From NCBI GenBank assembly GCA_900315245.1, contig OMYJ01000012.1:97649-161648 (forward strand): a DNA stretch of 64,000 nucleotides, given 5' to 3'. A program made the position numbers and the translations under genes. This document shows, one piece after another, positions 7,998 through 16,593 of this stretch (within the stretch, counting starts at the first letter, position 1; every line of letters starts with the position of its first letter). The stretch is from an uncultured Bacteroidales bacterium. Lineage in GTDB: Bacteria; Bacteroidota; Bacteroidia; Bacteroidales; WCHB1-69. Under the pieces are notes generated by a model that had not been told where the DNA came from, did not search any database, and saw only the letters and a list, made by a program, of their open reading frames with translations.

Positions 7998-9154
7998 ACA
8001 AACAAGTATCTCATATCCCCTCCGGCTACAAGCCCTCTCCCCTTGGCCCCATTCCCGAAGACTGGGAAGTAAAGAGATTGGGAGAAATAGGCGAAGTCCT
8101 AATGTGCAAAAGAATCATGAAATATCAGACAGATTCTTGTGGCGATATTCCATTTTTCAAAATTGGCACCTTTGGAGGAAAACCTGATGCATACATTTCA
8201 AGAGAAGTATATGATGAGTATAAAACAAAGTATTCTTATCCCAAGGTTGGTGATGTGCTGATTTCTGCTGCGGGAACAATTGGACGAAGCGTTATTTTTG
8301 ACGGAACACCATCATACTACCAAGACTCAAATATTGTTTGGATCGACAATGACAATAGACAAGTATTGAACAAATACCTATTTTACTACTACTCTACCAT
8401 AAATTGGATCACAGACACTGGCACTATTCCAAGATTGTATAATGGAACATTAAAAGCAATCCAAATACCAACGCCTCCAATCAAGCAACAAACACGAATT
8501 GTGTCGATTTTGGAACTTTGGGACACCGCCATCGCCAAGCAGACCGCCCTGATAGAGAAGCTCACCTTGTGCAAGCGCGGCCTCATGCAGCAGCTGCTCA
8601 CGGGGAAGAAGCGGCTGAAAGGGTTTAGTGGGGAGTGGAAAACCATAGAACTTGGAGATACTCTTTCTTACATACAGCCAACAAAATACCTTGTTGTTAA
8701 TGAAAACTATAACGATACGTATAATACACCTGTATTAACAGCTGGCAAGACTTTCATTTTAGGTTATACCGATGAGACGACAGGTGTTTTCAACGATTTA
8801 CCAGCAATTATTTTTGATGATTTTACTACAGAATCTCAATATGTGACATTTCCTTTTAAAGCAAAATCATCGGCAATGAAAATTCTAAAAGCACATAATT
8901 CAAACTTGTATTTTATGTTTTGTGCTATGCAAATGATAAAGTATTCCATAGGCGGTCATGAAAGACATTGGATTTCAAAATATAGTCATCTAACGTTAAA
9001 GGTTCCATCCATTGAAGAACAAAATACTATTGCATCAGTCTTGTTACAAGCCGACAAAGAAATCGAAATACATAAACAAAAACTGGCGGCCATGCAAGAG
9101 CAGAAGAGGGGGTTGATGCAGGTGCTGCTGACGGGGAAAAGGAGGGTGAAATGA
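7994..9154 (+). CDS. hsdS: Type I restriction-modification specificity subunit HsdS
   Basis: The 386-residue protein carries two target-recognition domains, each followed by a long helix, and so reads a bipartite DNA site. Both halves end in near-identical spacer repeats: RGLMQQLLTGKKRLKGF near residues 195-212 and RGLMQVLLTGKRRVK at the C-terminus. PSPLGPIPEDWEVKRLGEIG opens the first domain. The recognition domains are AT-rich while the spacer helices are GC-rich, a mosaic expected if recognition domains have been swapped by recombination. It overlaps its neighbours by four bases on both sides. The DNA sequence it recognises cannot be deduced. Confidence 0.95.
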   Translation: MNKQVSHIPSGYKPSPLGPIPEDWEVKRLGEIGEVLMCKRIMKYQTDSCGDIPFFKIGTFGGKPDAYISREVYDEYKTKYSYPKVGDVLISAAGTIGRSVIFDGTPSYYQDSNIVWIDNDNRQVLNKYLFYYYSTINWITDTGTIPRLYNGTLKAIQIPTPPIKQQTRIVSILELWDTAIAKQTALIEKLTLCKRGLMQQLLTGKKRLKGFSGEWKTIELGDTLSYIQPTKYLVVNENYNDTYNTPVLTAGKTFILGYTDETTGVFNDLPAIIFDDFTTESQYVTFPFKAKSSAMKILKAHNSNLYFMFCAMQMIKYSIGGHERHWISKYSHLTLKVPSIEEQNTIASVLLQADKEIEIHKQKLAAMQEQKRGLMQVLLTGKRRVK

Positions 9155-10452
9155 TGGATAATCTTAAAGGCTTTACGAAAGCTGAATTTCTGTCTTTTTT
9201 ATATGCAGAAAAGAGCAGGGAAATTGAAAACAATTCTGTTCCAGGTTGGAGCAAGTGGGCTTTGTTTGGAACCATTGTTACCATTATCATTTTTTTGTAC
9301 CGTGAAATTACAACTAATTATTCAACTTACGATTACGAAGTGTTTTCAAGATACACAATTATATTGTTAGCAGGGACATCTCTAATTTTACTTTTTTGTC
9401 GATACAGTAGCGGGGGTAAGTCATATATGTTAGAAAAAGTCAGGCCGTTAAAAGACGAAGTTTCAGCTCTATTATACATTTTCCAATTTGTTATATGCTT
9501 GGGAGCAGGAATACTACAGTTTTATTGGTTTGGTTTCACCTTAGCTTTTGTTTTTCTGACAATTGCAGTTTTAATTAATGCCATCATCCTTATTTATATT
9601 TTCGTAAACCGTGACAAATTCGTTCTTGCACAATTAAAAACTCAAGTTTTTGTTGATTGGAAAACAGATAATTATATACATTCTATTTTGGGAGGTATAT
9701 ATGGTGGTACTATTGGTTTTTCTATAACCGATTTACTTAAAAAGCATCAAGGTTTTTATTCTTCAGAATTTGAATTTGCCATAGGGCTAATATCATTAAT
9801 AATACTTATTTACTGGTTGCTGAAAATAAGCGAAATGAATAATGGTGTTGCTAATGAAATAGACAGAATTATTAACAAATTTGTTGTTGGAGCTATTTCT
9901 CAAGAAGATGCATATAAAAAATACATTCTTATTATGTATGGTTTTTCTGCATATCAATCTGTTGAAAATGATTTGGAGATCATTGAAACAATAAAAAACA
10001 GTTACAACAACAGAGTAAACATCGTCAATGATTTGGAAAAACAAGTGCAGGGGAATACTATTTCTTTTGATGAATTGCAGCAAATACATCAAACATTAGA
10101 GACTGAAATTAATTTTTACAACAGGTCAATGACTTCATTATCTGTTCTCTTAACTAAATTTGATAATATAACAAAATTAGGGATTCCAGCAGCGGTAGAT
10201 ACAGAATTTAAGGCTGTATTGAAAGAATATAAAAGTGCTTATACACTTTTTTCTGATCTTGTTGCCCGAACAACGTTAATAATGCAAAAAATTAAAGATA
10301 TAATATATTGTAACAAATGCGGAGGAATCTGTTTAGATTACGAGTGCTCACATCGAAAAGAGCCAATGTCATTAAAATATAAATTACGCAGGAAGGTATG
10401 GGCATTTTTCAAAAAAAATATACATCGAATCAGTTTGAAGAAAAACAAATAA
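9151..10452 (+). CDS. Multi-pass membrane protein with C-terminal zinc-ribbon-like motif
   Basis: This 433-residue protein is not recognised. About six hydrophobic segments occupy residues 30-225 (for example FGTIVTIIIFLY, TIILLAGTSLILLF, FVFLTIAVLINAIILIYIFV, AIGLISLIILIYWLL). A mostly helical soluble region follows, with coiled-coil character around 285-320. Near residue 390 it has YCNKCGGICLDYECSHRK, with Cys/His spacing that could bind zinc, then a strongly basic tail. The gene is AT-rich, overlaps hsdS by four bases and precedes a 76-base gap with a new promoter. An effector role in phage defence fits the context but is only inferred. Confidence 0.7.
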   Translation: MMDNLKGFTKAEFLSFLYAEKSREIENNSVPGWSKWALFGTIVTIIIFLYREITTNYSTYDYEVFSRYTIILLAGTSLILLFCRYSSGGKSYMLEKVRPLKDEVSALLYIFQFVICLGAGILQFYWFGFTLAFVFLTIAVLINAIILIYIFVNRDKFVLAQLKTQVFVDWKTDNYIHSILGGIYGGTIGFSITDLLKKHQGFYSSEFEFAIGLISLIILIYWLLKISEMNNGVANEIDRIINKFVVGAISQEDAYKKYILIMYGFSAYQSVENDLEIIETIKNSYNNRVNIVNDLEKQVQGNTISFDELQQIHQTLETEINFYNRSMTSLSVLLTKFDNITKLGIPAAVDTEFKAVLKEYKSAYTLFSDLVARTTLIMQKIKDIIYCNKCGGICLDYECSHRKEPMSLKYKLRRKVWAFFKKNIHRISLKKNK

Positions 10453-10481
10453 ACTCCAACAGCTCAAGCTCATACAATGAG

Positions 10482-10489
10482 TATATTTG
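10482..10489 (+). promoter_or_regulatory. -7 promoter box (TATATTTG) before dinD-hsdR
   Basis: A full TAnnTTTG match lies 39 bases before the dinD ATG, in the only sizeable gap inside the island. It suggests that dinD, hsdR and the metallopeptidase gene can be transcribed separately from the methylase genes. Confidence 0.6.
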
Positions 10490-10528
10490 TATGCATCTAA
10501 ATTATTAACTTTATAAATCACTATCATT

Positions 10529-11362
10529 ATGAAATCCGAAGAAATCCAAACCTTATTCGAGCAGTTTGAAAATGCTGCTGTAACAGTCGAGAATGTTGAA
10601 TGCTGGAGTGCGCGGGAAATATATCCCATATTGGGTTATACCCAGTGGCGCAACTTCATGAATGCAGTGGATAAGGCCAAAGAAGCATGTCAAAATGCAG
10701 GACAAAAGCTGTCCGATCATTTTGCTGACGTCAGCAAAACGATACCCATGCCGAAAGGTGCTGAAAAAGAGATAGATGACATTCTCTTGACCCGCTATGC
10801 CTGCTATCTGATTGCGCAAAACGGAGACCCGCGCAAACCGCAAATCGCTTTCGCTCAGACCTATTTCGCCGTTCAGACCCGTAGGGCGGAACTTATCGAA
10901 CAACGGCTTCAAGAAGCTGAACGTGTGAAAGCAAGAGCCAAACTGCAGGAAACCGAGAAGAAACTCTCCGGCATACTCTACGAAAGAGGGGTCAACGACA
11001 AGGGGTTTGCCAATATCCGGTCGAAAGGCGACCAGGCACTGTTCCATCTCTCCACCCAACAGATGAAAACCAAAATGGGCGTGCCCGACAACCGTCCCGT
11101 GGCCGATTTCCTGCCCACCATCAGCATCAAAGCCAAGGATTTCGCCGCAGAGATGACCAACGTGAACGTGCAGTCCAAAGATCTGCAAGGCGAACCGGCC
11201 ATCACCAAAGAACACGTGGACAACAATCAGGCGGTAAGAAAAATACTGCTGGAACGCGGCATCGTTCCCGAAAATCTTCCGCCTGCCGAAGATGTGAAAA
11301 AAGTGGAACGCCGCCTGAAAAGCGAGGAAAAGAAAGCTTTGGAAAATAAAAAGAAGAAATAA
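10529..11362 (+). CDS. dinD: DinD-like DNA-damage-inducible protein
   Basis: The 277-residue protein matches DinD, an E. coli SOS-induced protein reported to bind RecA filaments and limit strand exchange. Visible features are the [21 protein letters not shown] module (BRO/KilA-like N-terminal fold), [19 protein letters not shown], the [19 protein letters not shown] helix, and [19 protein letters not shown]. The lysine-rich tail is typical. DinD-like genes often lie within type I restriction loci, where a link to DNA-break signalling has been suggested. Its stop shares one base with the hsdR start. Confidence 0.85.
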   Translation: MKSEEIQTLFEQFENAAVTVENVECWSAREIYPILGYTQWRNFMNAVDKAKEACQNAGQKLSDHFADVSKTIPMPKGAEKEIDDILLTRYACYLIAQNGDPRKPQIAFAQTYFAVQTRRAELIEQRLQEAERVKARAKLQETEKKLSGILYERGVNDKGFANIRSKGDQALFHLSTQQMKTKMGVPDNRPVADFLPTISIKAKDFAAEMTNVNVQSKDLQGEPAITKEHVDNNQAVRKILLERGIVPENLPPAEDVKKVERRLKSEEKKALENKKKK

Positions 11363-14300
11363 TGGAACGAATCTCCTTCAAAGAAAACGACATCAGCCAG
11401 CGCCCAGCTTTGGAACTGCTGCAAAAGCTGGGCTACAAGTACCTCTCGCCGGAGGAGGCGATGGAACTGCGCGGCGGGAAGACCTCCAACGTGCTGCTGG
11501 AAGACATTTTGCGGCAACAGTTGCGACAGCTTAACTCCATCCGCATCGGCAGTCACAGCGAGGCGCGGTTTTCGGAACAGAACATCGAGAACGGCATCGC
11601 CGCTATGCGCAATGTGCCGATGGATGGCGGCTACCTCAACGGCAACGAGGTCGTGTATAATATGCTCACCCTCGGCAAGGCCTTCGAGCAGAGCATCGAC
11701 GGCGACAAGAAAAGCTACACGATGCGTTACATCGACTGGAAACATCCCGAGAACAACGTGTTTCACGTCACGGAAGAGTTTGCCGTCACCCGCGCAGGCT
11801 CCAACGACACCTACCGTCCCGACATCGTGCTGTTCGTCAACGGTATCCCGTTGGTGGTCATAGAGTGCAAACGTCCTGATGTCAAAGGGGCGGAAGAGCA
11901 GGCCATTTCGCAGCACCTGCGCAATCAAAAAGAAGACGGCATCCGCAGTCTGTATGTCTATAGCGCCCTGCTGTTAGCTATCGGCAACAGCTTCGGCAGC
12001 TACGCCACTACCGGCTCGGCAGCGCAGTTCTGGTGCAAATGGCACGAACGGTTTCCCAACAAGACGGCGGAACAGGACTATCTCCAGCGGCTTAGCGAAA
12101 TGGTGGGCGACAGGGAGGTCACCCTGCAGGACGAGTATCTCTACAACCTCTGCCGTCCGGAGCGTTTGTTAGAGCTGATGTACCACTTCACGATTTACGA
12201 TGCCGGCATCAAGAAATTAGCCCGTTACCAGCAGTATTTCACCGTGAACGAGACGGTGAATCGGGTGAAGACCATTGAGGCGGGACATCGCAACGGCGGG
12301 GTGGTGTGGCATACGCAGGGTAGTGGTAAATCGTTGACTATGGTGATGTTAGCCCAAAAGATTGCGCAGGAACCGAGTATTTCCAACCCCCGCATCGTGT
12401 TGGTCACCGACCGCACCGACCTCGACAGCCAGATCACCAAGACTTTCCGAAAGTGTGGCAAGGAGGTGGAGAACGCCACTACGGGCAGCCGGTTAGTGGA
12501 ACTGTTGGAAAGCGACACCGATGCCGTCATCACCACGGTTATCAACAAGTTTGCCACGGCCATCAAGAAAATCAAACGTCCGCTCGACAATCCCAACATC
12601 TTCATCCTGATTGACGAAGCGCACCGCAGCCAATACAAAGAGTTGGCCATCCAGATGAACCGGGTGCTACCTAACGCCTGCAAGATTGCTTTCACGGGGA
12701 CACCGCTGATGAAGAAAGACAAGAACACCGCCCGCACTTTTGGTGGCATCATCAAACCGGTCTATACCGTAAAGCAAGCTGTTGAAGATAAGGCCGTTGT
12801 GCCGCTTCTCTACGAAGGCCGTCTCTCGCCACAAAGAGTAAACGAAGAACCTATCGACAATTTCTTCAACTTGCTCTGCGAAGATCTTACCCCGTATCAA
12901 GCCACCGATTTGAAAAAGAAGTTCTCGCGCACCGACAGTCTCAACCAGACCGAGCAGCGCATCTTTTCCATAGCCCTGGACATCACGAAGCATTTCACGG
13001 ACAATTGGCAGGGAACGGGTTTCAAAGCCATGCTTGTCACACGTAAGAAGAAGATTGCCATTCTTTATAAAAAGTATCTTGACGAGATTGGAAAGCTCGC
13101 CTCCGAAGTGTTGATCACTGCGCCTGATGATCGCGAAGGGGAGGAAACCGCATACGGTGGTACGGCCCAGGAGGTTAAGGATTTTTGGAAGCGCATGATG
13201 GACGAGCATGGAACGCCGCAGAAATATCAAGAAAACCTGATTTCTCGGTTTAAAAACCAAGAGTTACCAGAATTGATGATTGTGGTGGACAAATTGCTCA
13301 CCGGCTTTGACGAGCCGAAGGTGGCAGTGATGTATCTCGACCGTAAACTAAATGGTCATACGTTATTACAGGCCGTTGCGCGTGTCAATCGAACCTGTGA
13401 AGGGAAAGAATATGGATATATCATTGATTATGAAGGTGTTTTGAAAGAATTGGATGATGCTCTGGGAGTATATTCCGAATACGATGAGGATGATTTAGAC
13501 GTCTTTCGCGAAACCTTGGTGCCTGTGAGTGACAAAATCGCAGAACTTCCGCAACGCCATTCCGACCTTTGGGAGCTGTTCAAGATGATTCCCAACAAGC
13601 GCGATTTGGAGGCATACGCACAGTCGCTGCGCATGGAGGACCGCCGCCACGAGTTCTACGACCGCCTGACGGCCTTTTCATCGGTGCTGCAACTCGCCCT
13701 ATCTACCAAGGAGTTTTTTGAAACCACTGATGAAAAGGCCATTCATCGTTACAAAGACGATCTGAATATGTTTGCCAAGCTGCGCACCGCTGTCCAACTG
13801 CGCTATTCCGACACTATCGACTACAAGAAGTATGAATCCCGCATCGAGAAACTCATCAACCACCATGTGGAAAGCGATGCCGTGAAGGTCATCACCAATT
13901 TGGTCAACATCTTCGACAAAGATAATTTCCAGAAAGAAGTGGACAGTGTGGTCGGTACCGCTGCCAAGGCCGATACCATCGCCACCCGCACTGCAAAATA
14001 CATTCAGGAGAATATGGATTCCGACCCCGCTTTCTTCAAGAAATTCTCGCAGCTTATCAAAGAGACCATAGAACTTTACGAGCAGGGGCGCTTAACGGAC
14101 AATGAGTATTTGGAAAAGATGATGCAGTACAAAGAGGATGTGCTGAACCACACCGACAGCGAATTGCCGCCCGAGTTGGAACACAACAACGCGGCGAAGG
14201 CCTATTTCGGCATCGCTTTGGAGAACTACAAGCGGCTCTTCCCCGGCATGCCCGTCCGCGAAATGGCCTTGGCCACGGCCAACGCTTTCGATGACATCAT

Positions 14301-14499
14301 TCGCCAAACGGTGATTGTGGAGGATTCCGTGCTGGTGGACTGGCAGTCGAAAAACGACATCATCGGCAAAATGAAAATCCGTCTCGAAGACGAGCTAATC
14401 GACAATGTCAAGCGCAAATACGGAGTGAATTTTCCGTTTGATGATATGGATATCATCATCGACGGATGTGTGGATGTGGCCAAAATCTGGATTCGATGA
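11362..14499 (+). CDS. hsdR: Type I restriction endonuclease/translocase subunit HsdR
   Basis: HsdR is the motor and nuclease that translocates DNA and cuts away from unmethylated sites. The 1045-residue protein has the PD-(D/E)xK nuclease near residues 150-170 (YRPDIVLF then VIECKRP). The helicase Walker A site is QGSGKS near residue 320, the DEAH box is DEAHRSQ near residue 418 and motif III is FTGTPL near residue 444. The helicase C-terminal part has LLTGFDEP and QAVARVNR. The length is normal and all motifs are intact, so restriction should be active. It is co-transcribed with dinD and the downstream metallopeptidase gene. Confidence 0.97.
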   Translation: MERISFKENDISQRPALELLQKLGYKYLSPEEAMELRGGKTSNVLLEDILRQQLRQLNSIRIGSHSEARFSEQNIENGIAAMRNVPMDGGYLNGNEVVYNMLTLGKAFEQSIDGDKKSYTMRYIDWKHPENNVFHVTEEFAVTRAGSNDTYRPDIVLFVNGIPLVVIECKRPDVKGAEEQAISQHLRNQKEDGIRSLYVYSALLLAIGNSFGSYATTGSAAQFWCKWHERFPNKTAEQDYLQRLSEMVGDREVTLQDEYLYNLCRPERLLELMYHFTIYDAGIKKLARYQQYFTVNETVNRVKTIEAGHRNGGVVWHTQGSGKSLTMVMLAQKIAQEPSISNPRIVLVTDRTDLDSQITKTFRKCGKEVENATTGSRLVELLESDTDAVITTVINKFATAIKKIKRPLDNPNIFILIDEAHRSQYKELAIQMNRVLPNACKIAFTGTPLMKKDKNTARTFGGIIKPVYTVKQAVEDKAVVPLLYEGRLSPQRVNEEPIDNFFNLLCEDLTPYQATDLKKKFSRTDSLNQTEQRIFSIALDITKHFTDNWQGTGFKAMLVTRKKKIAILYKKYLDEIGKLASEVLITAPDDREGEETAYGGTAQEVKDFWKRMMDEHGTPQKYQENLISRFKNQELPELMIVVDKLLTGFDEPKVAVMYLDRKLNGHTLLQAVARVNRTCEGKEYGYIIDYEGVLKELDDALGVYSEYDEDDLDVFRETLVPVSDKIAELPQRHSDLWELFKMIPNKRDLEAYAQSLRMEDRRHEFYDRLTAFSSVLQLALSTKEFFETTDEKAIHRYKDDLNMFAKLRTAVQLRYSDTIDYKKYESRIEKLINHHVESDAVKVITNLVNIFDKDNFQKEVDSVVGTAAKADTIATRTAKYIQENMDSDPAFFKKFSQLIKETIELYEQGRLTDNEYLEKMMQYKEDVLNHTDSELPPELEHNNAAKAYFGIALENYKRLFPGMPVREMALATANAFDDIIRQTVIVEDSVLVDWQSKNDIIGKMKIRLEDELIDNVKRKYGVNFPFDDMDIIIDGCVDVAKIWIR

Positions 14500-15194
14500 C
14501 AACAGACAGCATTCTCTACGGTTTGACCCGCATCGAGTACAGCATTGACTATGTGCCGCGAAAAACGCTCGGCATTCGCGTGGAACCTGACGGCTCGGTT
14601 TTCATAAAGGCACCGGAAGACGCCACTTTGGAAGACATTCGTGAGAAAGTGCATCGCAAGGCGCCTTGGATTTTGCGGCAACGGCGTTATTTTGAATCCT
14701 TTGGGATTCCCACAACAGAGCGGCAGTATATCAGTGGCGAGTCGCATCTCTATTTGGGGCGGCAGTATATGCTTCGAATCAGAGAATCCAACCAAAACGC
14801 CGTTCACTATCAGAACAACATTCTTGAAATTGAGTGCCGGAACAAGAAAGAGGCCAAAAAAGTGCTGCAGCAATGGTATCTGGAGCGAGCAAAGGTCAAA
14901 TTCGCTGAATACGCGAAACCGATTGTCGAACATTTTTCCATTTATGGCGTAAAACCCGAATCTCTTTCCGTTAGAAAGATGGAAAAGCGGTGGGGCAACT
15001 GTACAAAAGACGGCAACATATATCTGAATCCCAGACTTATATGCGCACCACGCGGATGCATAGAGTATGTCATCACCCACGAACTATGCCATTTGGTACA
15101 CCGCAACCACACGAAGGATTTCTATGCGTTGCTAAGCAAGGAGATGCCCCAATGGGAGAAGTGGAAGACGAAGTTAGAGCGGATGATGCGGTGA
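14496..15194 (+). CDS. YgjP-like (DUF45/M48-type) metallopeptidase
   Basis: The ATG at 14496 overlaps the hsdR stop (ATGA), giving 232 residues. The protein matches the YgjP family: SVRKMEKRWGNCTKDGNIYL, then the zinc motif HELCHLVHRNH (HExxH with a downstream His) near residue 190. In many genomes this gene is the last member of type I restriction operons. Its substrate is unknown; proteolytic turnover of the restriction complex has been proposed for other proteases in such loci. It converges with the efflux operon 19 bases further on, without an evident terminator. Confidence 0.9.
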   Translation: MTTDSILYGLTRIEYSIDYVPRKTLGIRVEPDGSVFIKAPEDATLEDIREKVHRKAPWILRQRRYFESFGIPTTERQYISGESHLYLGRQYMLRIRESNQNAVHYQNNILEIECRNKKEAKKVLQQWYLERAKVKFAEYAKPIVEHFSIYGVKPESLSVRKMEKRWGNCTKDGNIYLNPRLICAPRGCIEYVITHELCHLVHRNHTKDFYALLSKEMPQWEKWKTKLERMMR

Positions 15195-15213
15195 AAATTT
15201 TCCCGTAAAAACA

Positions 15214-16593
15214 CTATTTCGTCCCCCCGCCCAATGCGATATAGAGGGCGATGATGGCGCGGGCGCCGTTGTAGAGGTTCGTGGCTTCGTTGATTTGCGC
15301 TCCAAGGAGACCCTCTTGCGCCGACAAAACCTCCAAATAGCTGGCCTTGCCGTTGTCCATCAATTCGTGCGTGCCCATGTAGGCATCCTGCAAAACCACA
15401 ATCTGACGCTTGTAGTACACGTCTTTATCGCGGGCGGCTTGGCAGTCGGCCAACGCCTCGTTCACCTGATTGCCGGCGTTGATGACGGTCTGCACATACT
15501 GCTGAGCGATGTCTTCTTGCGATAACTTGCTGATTTTGAGGTTGGCTCTCAATTTGCCTTGAGCGAAGACGGGCTGCATGAGAGAGAGCACGGCGTTGAG
15601 CAACATGGCACCGGGATTCACCGTCACACTGCCGCCATTGTTGGTCCAGCCGATGATGCCCTGCAATGAAACCTTCGGATAAAACGCGGCACGGGCGGCC
15701 TGCGTGTTATAAAACGCCTCTTCCAACAGATGATCCGCCATCTGGATGTCGGGACGGTTCTCGAGCAATTGCGCTGGCACACCCGTGCTTAACCGCTGCG
15801 GCAACTCGTAGTTGTTCCAACGATTGCGGTTGATATGCTGAGGGGTAATGGCAAGTAACTGACAGATAGCGTTTTCCACGCTTCGGATGCTGCGTCTTAC
15901 ATCGATAATCTGCGTCTTGACATTCAGATAGGAGGATTCCATCTGATTGACGGAGGTGGAATATGCCTTGCCATTCTCCCAAAGAGCCCGCTGCGTCTCC
16001 AAAGAAGCGTTCCACAAACTGTCGGTGGAGAGCAGAATTTCCAACTGTCGGTCTAAAAGTTGCAACATGCAATACTGTTGCGCCACGGCGGAGATGAGGT
16101 TGGCCTGAACCACCTGCTTCCTCGCCTCGGCTTGCGCAAGAACGGCCTTTGCTTTGCGTTTTTGGTTTGTGTTGACCGCGAAGAAGTCCAGATTCCAATC
16201 TACCTGCAACGGTAAATTGTAGGTCCAGTTGGCGGGGCTGAAGTCGAAACTTGACACCGAGCCGGATGGACCAAACGTGACGGATGGAAGGTAGCCCAAC
16301 TTCGTGGCCTTCAGGGAGGCCTGCGCCTGCTCCACGGCAATACGGGCAGAGTTGAAGTCGGTGTTGCGGGCCAGAACAGAGTCGATGAGCTGTTGCAACA
16401 GCGGGTCCGTGAAGAACTCACGCCATGACAGCTCCGCGATGGACTTGTCACCCTGCGCAGCCTTCACATCTTCCGTCACCCCAAAAGCCTCTGGGGAGAT
16501 TTCCGATTTCGAAGTGTATTTGTTATATATGCCGCAGCCTGCGAACGTAAGACACAATACGCTGACGGCGATGAAAATGGTTACTCTTTTCAT
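15214..16593 (-). CDS. TolC/OprM-family outer-membrane efflux lipoprotein
   Basis: This is the outer-membrane channel of the tripartite RND pump encoded by the operon. The 459-residue protein begins with a lipoprotein signal ending FAGC (Cys20). Two repeats of long helices carry the NodT-type motifs DPLLQQLIDSVLARNTDF, ARIAVEQAQASL, LLENRPDIQMADHLLEEAFY and AARAAFYPKVSLQG. It overlaps the pump gene by four bases and is the last gene of the adaptor-pump-channel operon. The channel specificity is unknown; bile salts, dyes or antibiotics are typical substrates. Confidence 0.95.
   Translation of the reverse strand: MKRVTIFIAVSVLCLTFAGCGIYNKYTSKSEISPEAFGVTEDVKAAQGDKSIAELSWREFFTDPLLQQLIDSVLARNTDFNSARIAVEQAQASLKATKLGYLPSVTFGPSGSVSSFDFSPANWTYNLPLQVDWNLDFFAVNTNQKRKAKAVLAQAEARKQVVQANLISAVAQQYCMLQLLDRQLEILLSTDSLWNASLETQRALWENGKAYSTSVNQMESSYLNVKTQIIDVRRSIRSVENAICQLLAITPQHINRNRWNNYELPQRLSTGVPAQLLENRPDIQMADHLLEEAFYNTQAARAAFYPKVSLQGIIGWTNNGGSVTVNPGAMLLNAVLSLMQPVFAQGKLRANLKISKLSQEDIAQQYVQTVINAGNQVNEALADCQAARDKDVYYKRQIVVLQDAYMGTHELMDNGKASYLEVLSAQEGLLGAQINEATNLYNGARAIIALYIALGGGTK

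Noticed and set aside
3743..9154. Phase-variable hsdS inversion system
   Set aside because: No site-specific recombinase and no inverted copies of recognition domains were found.
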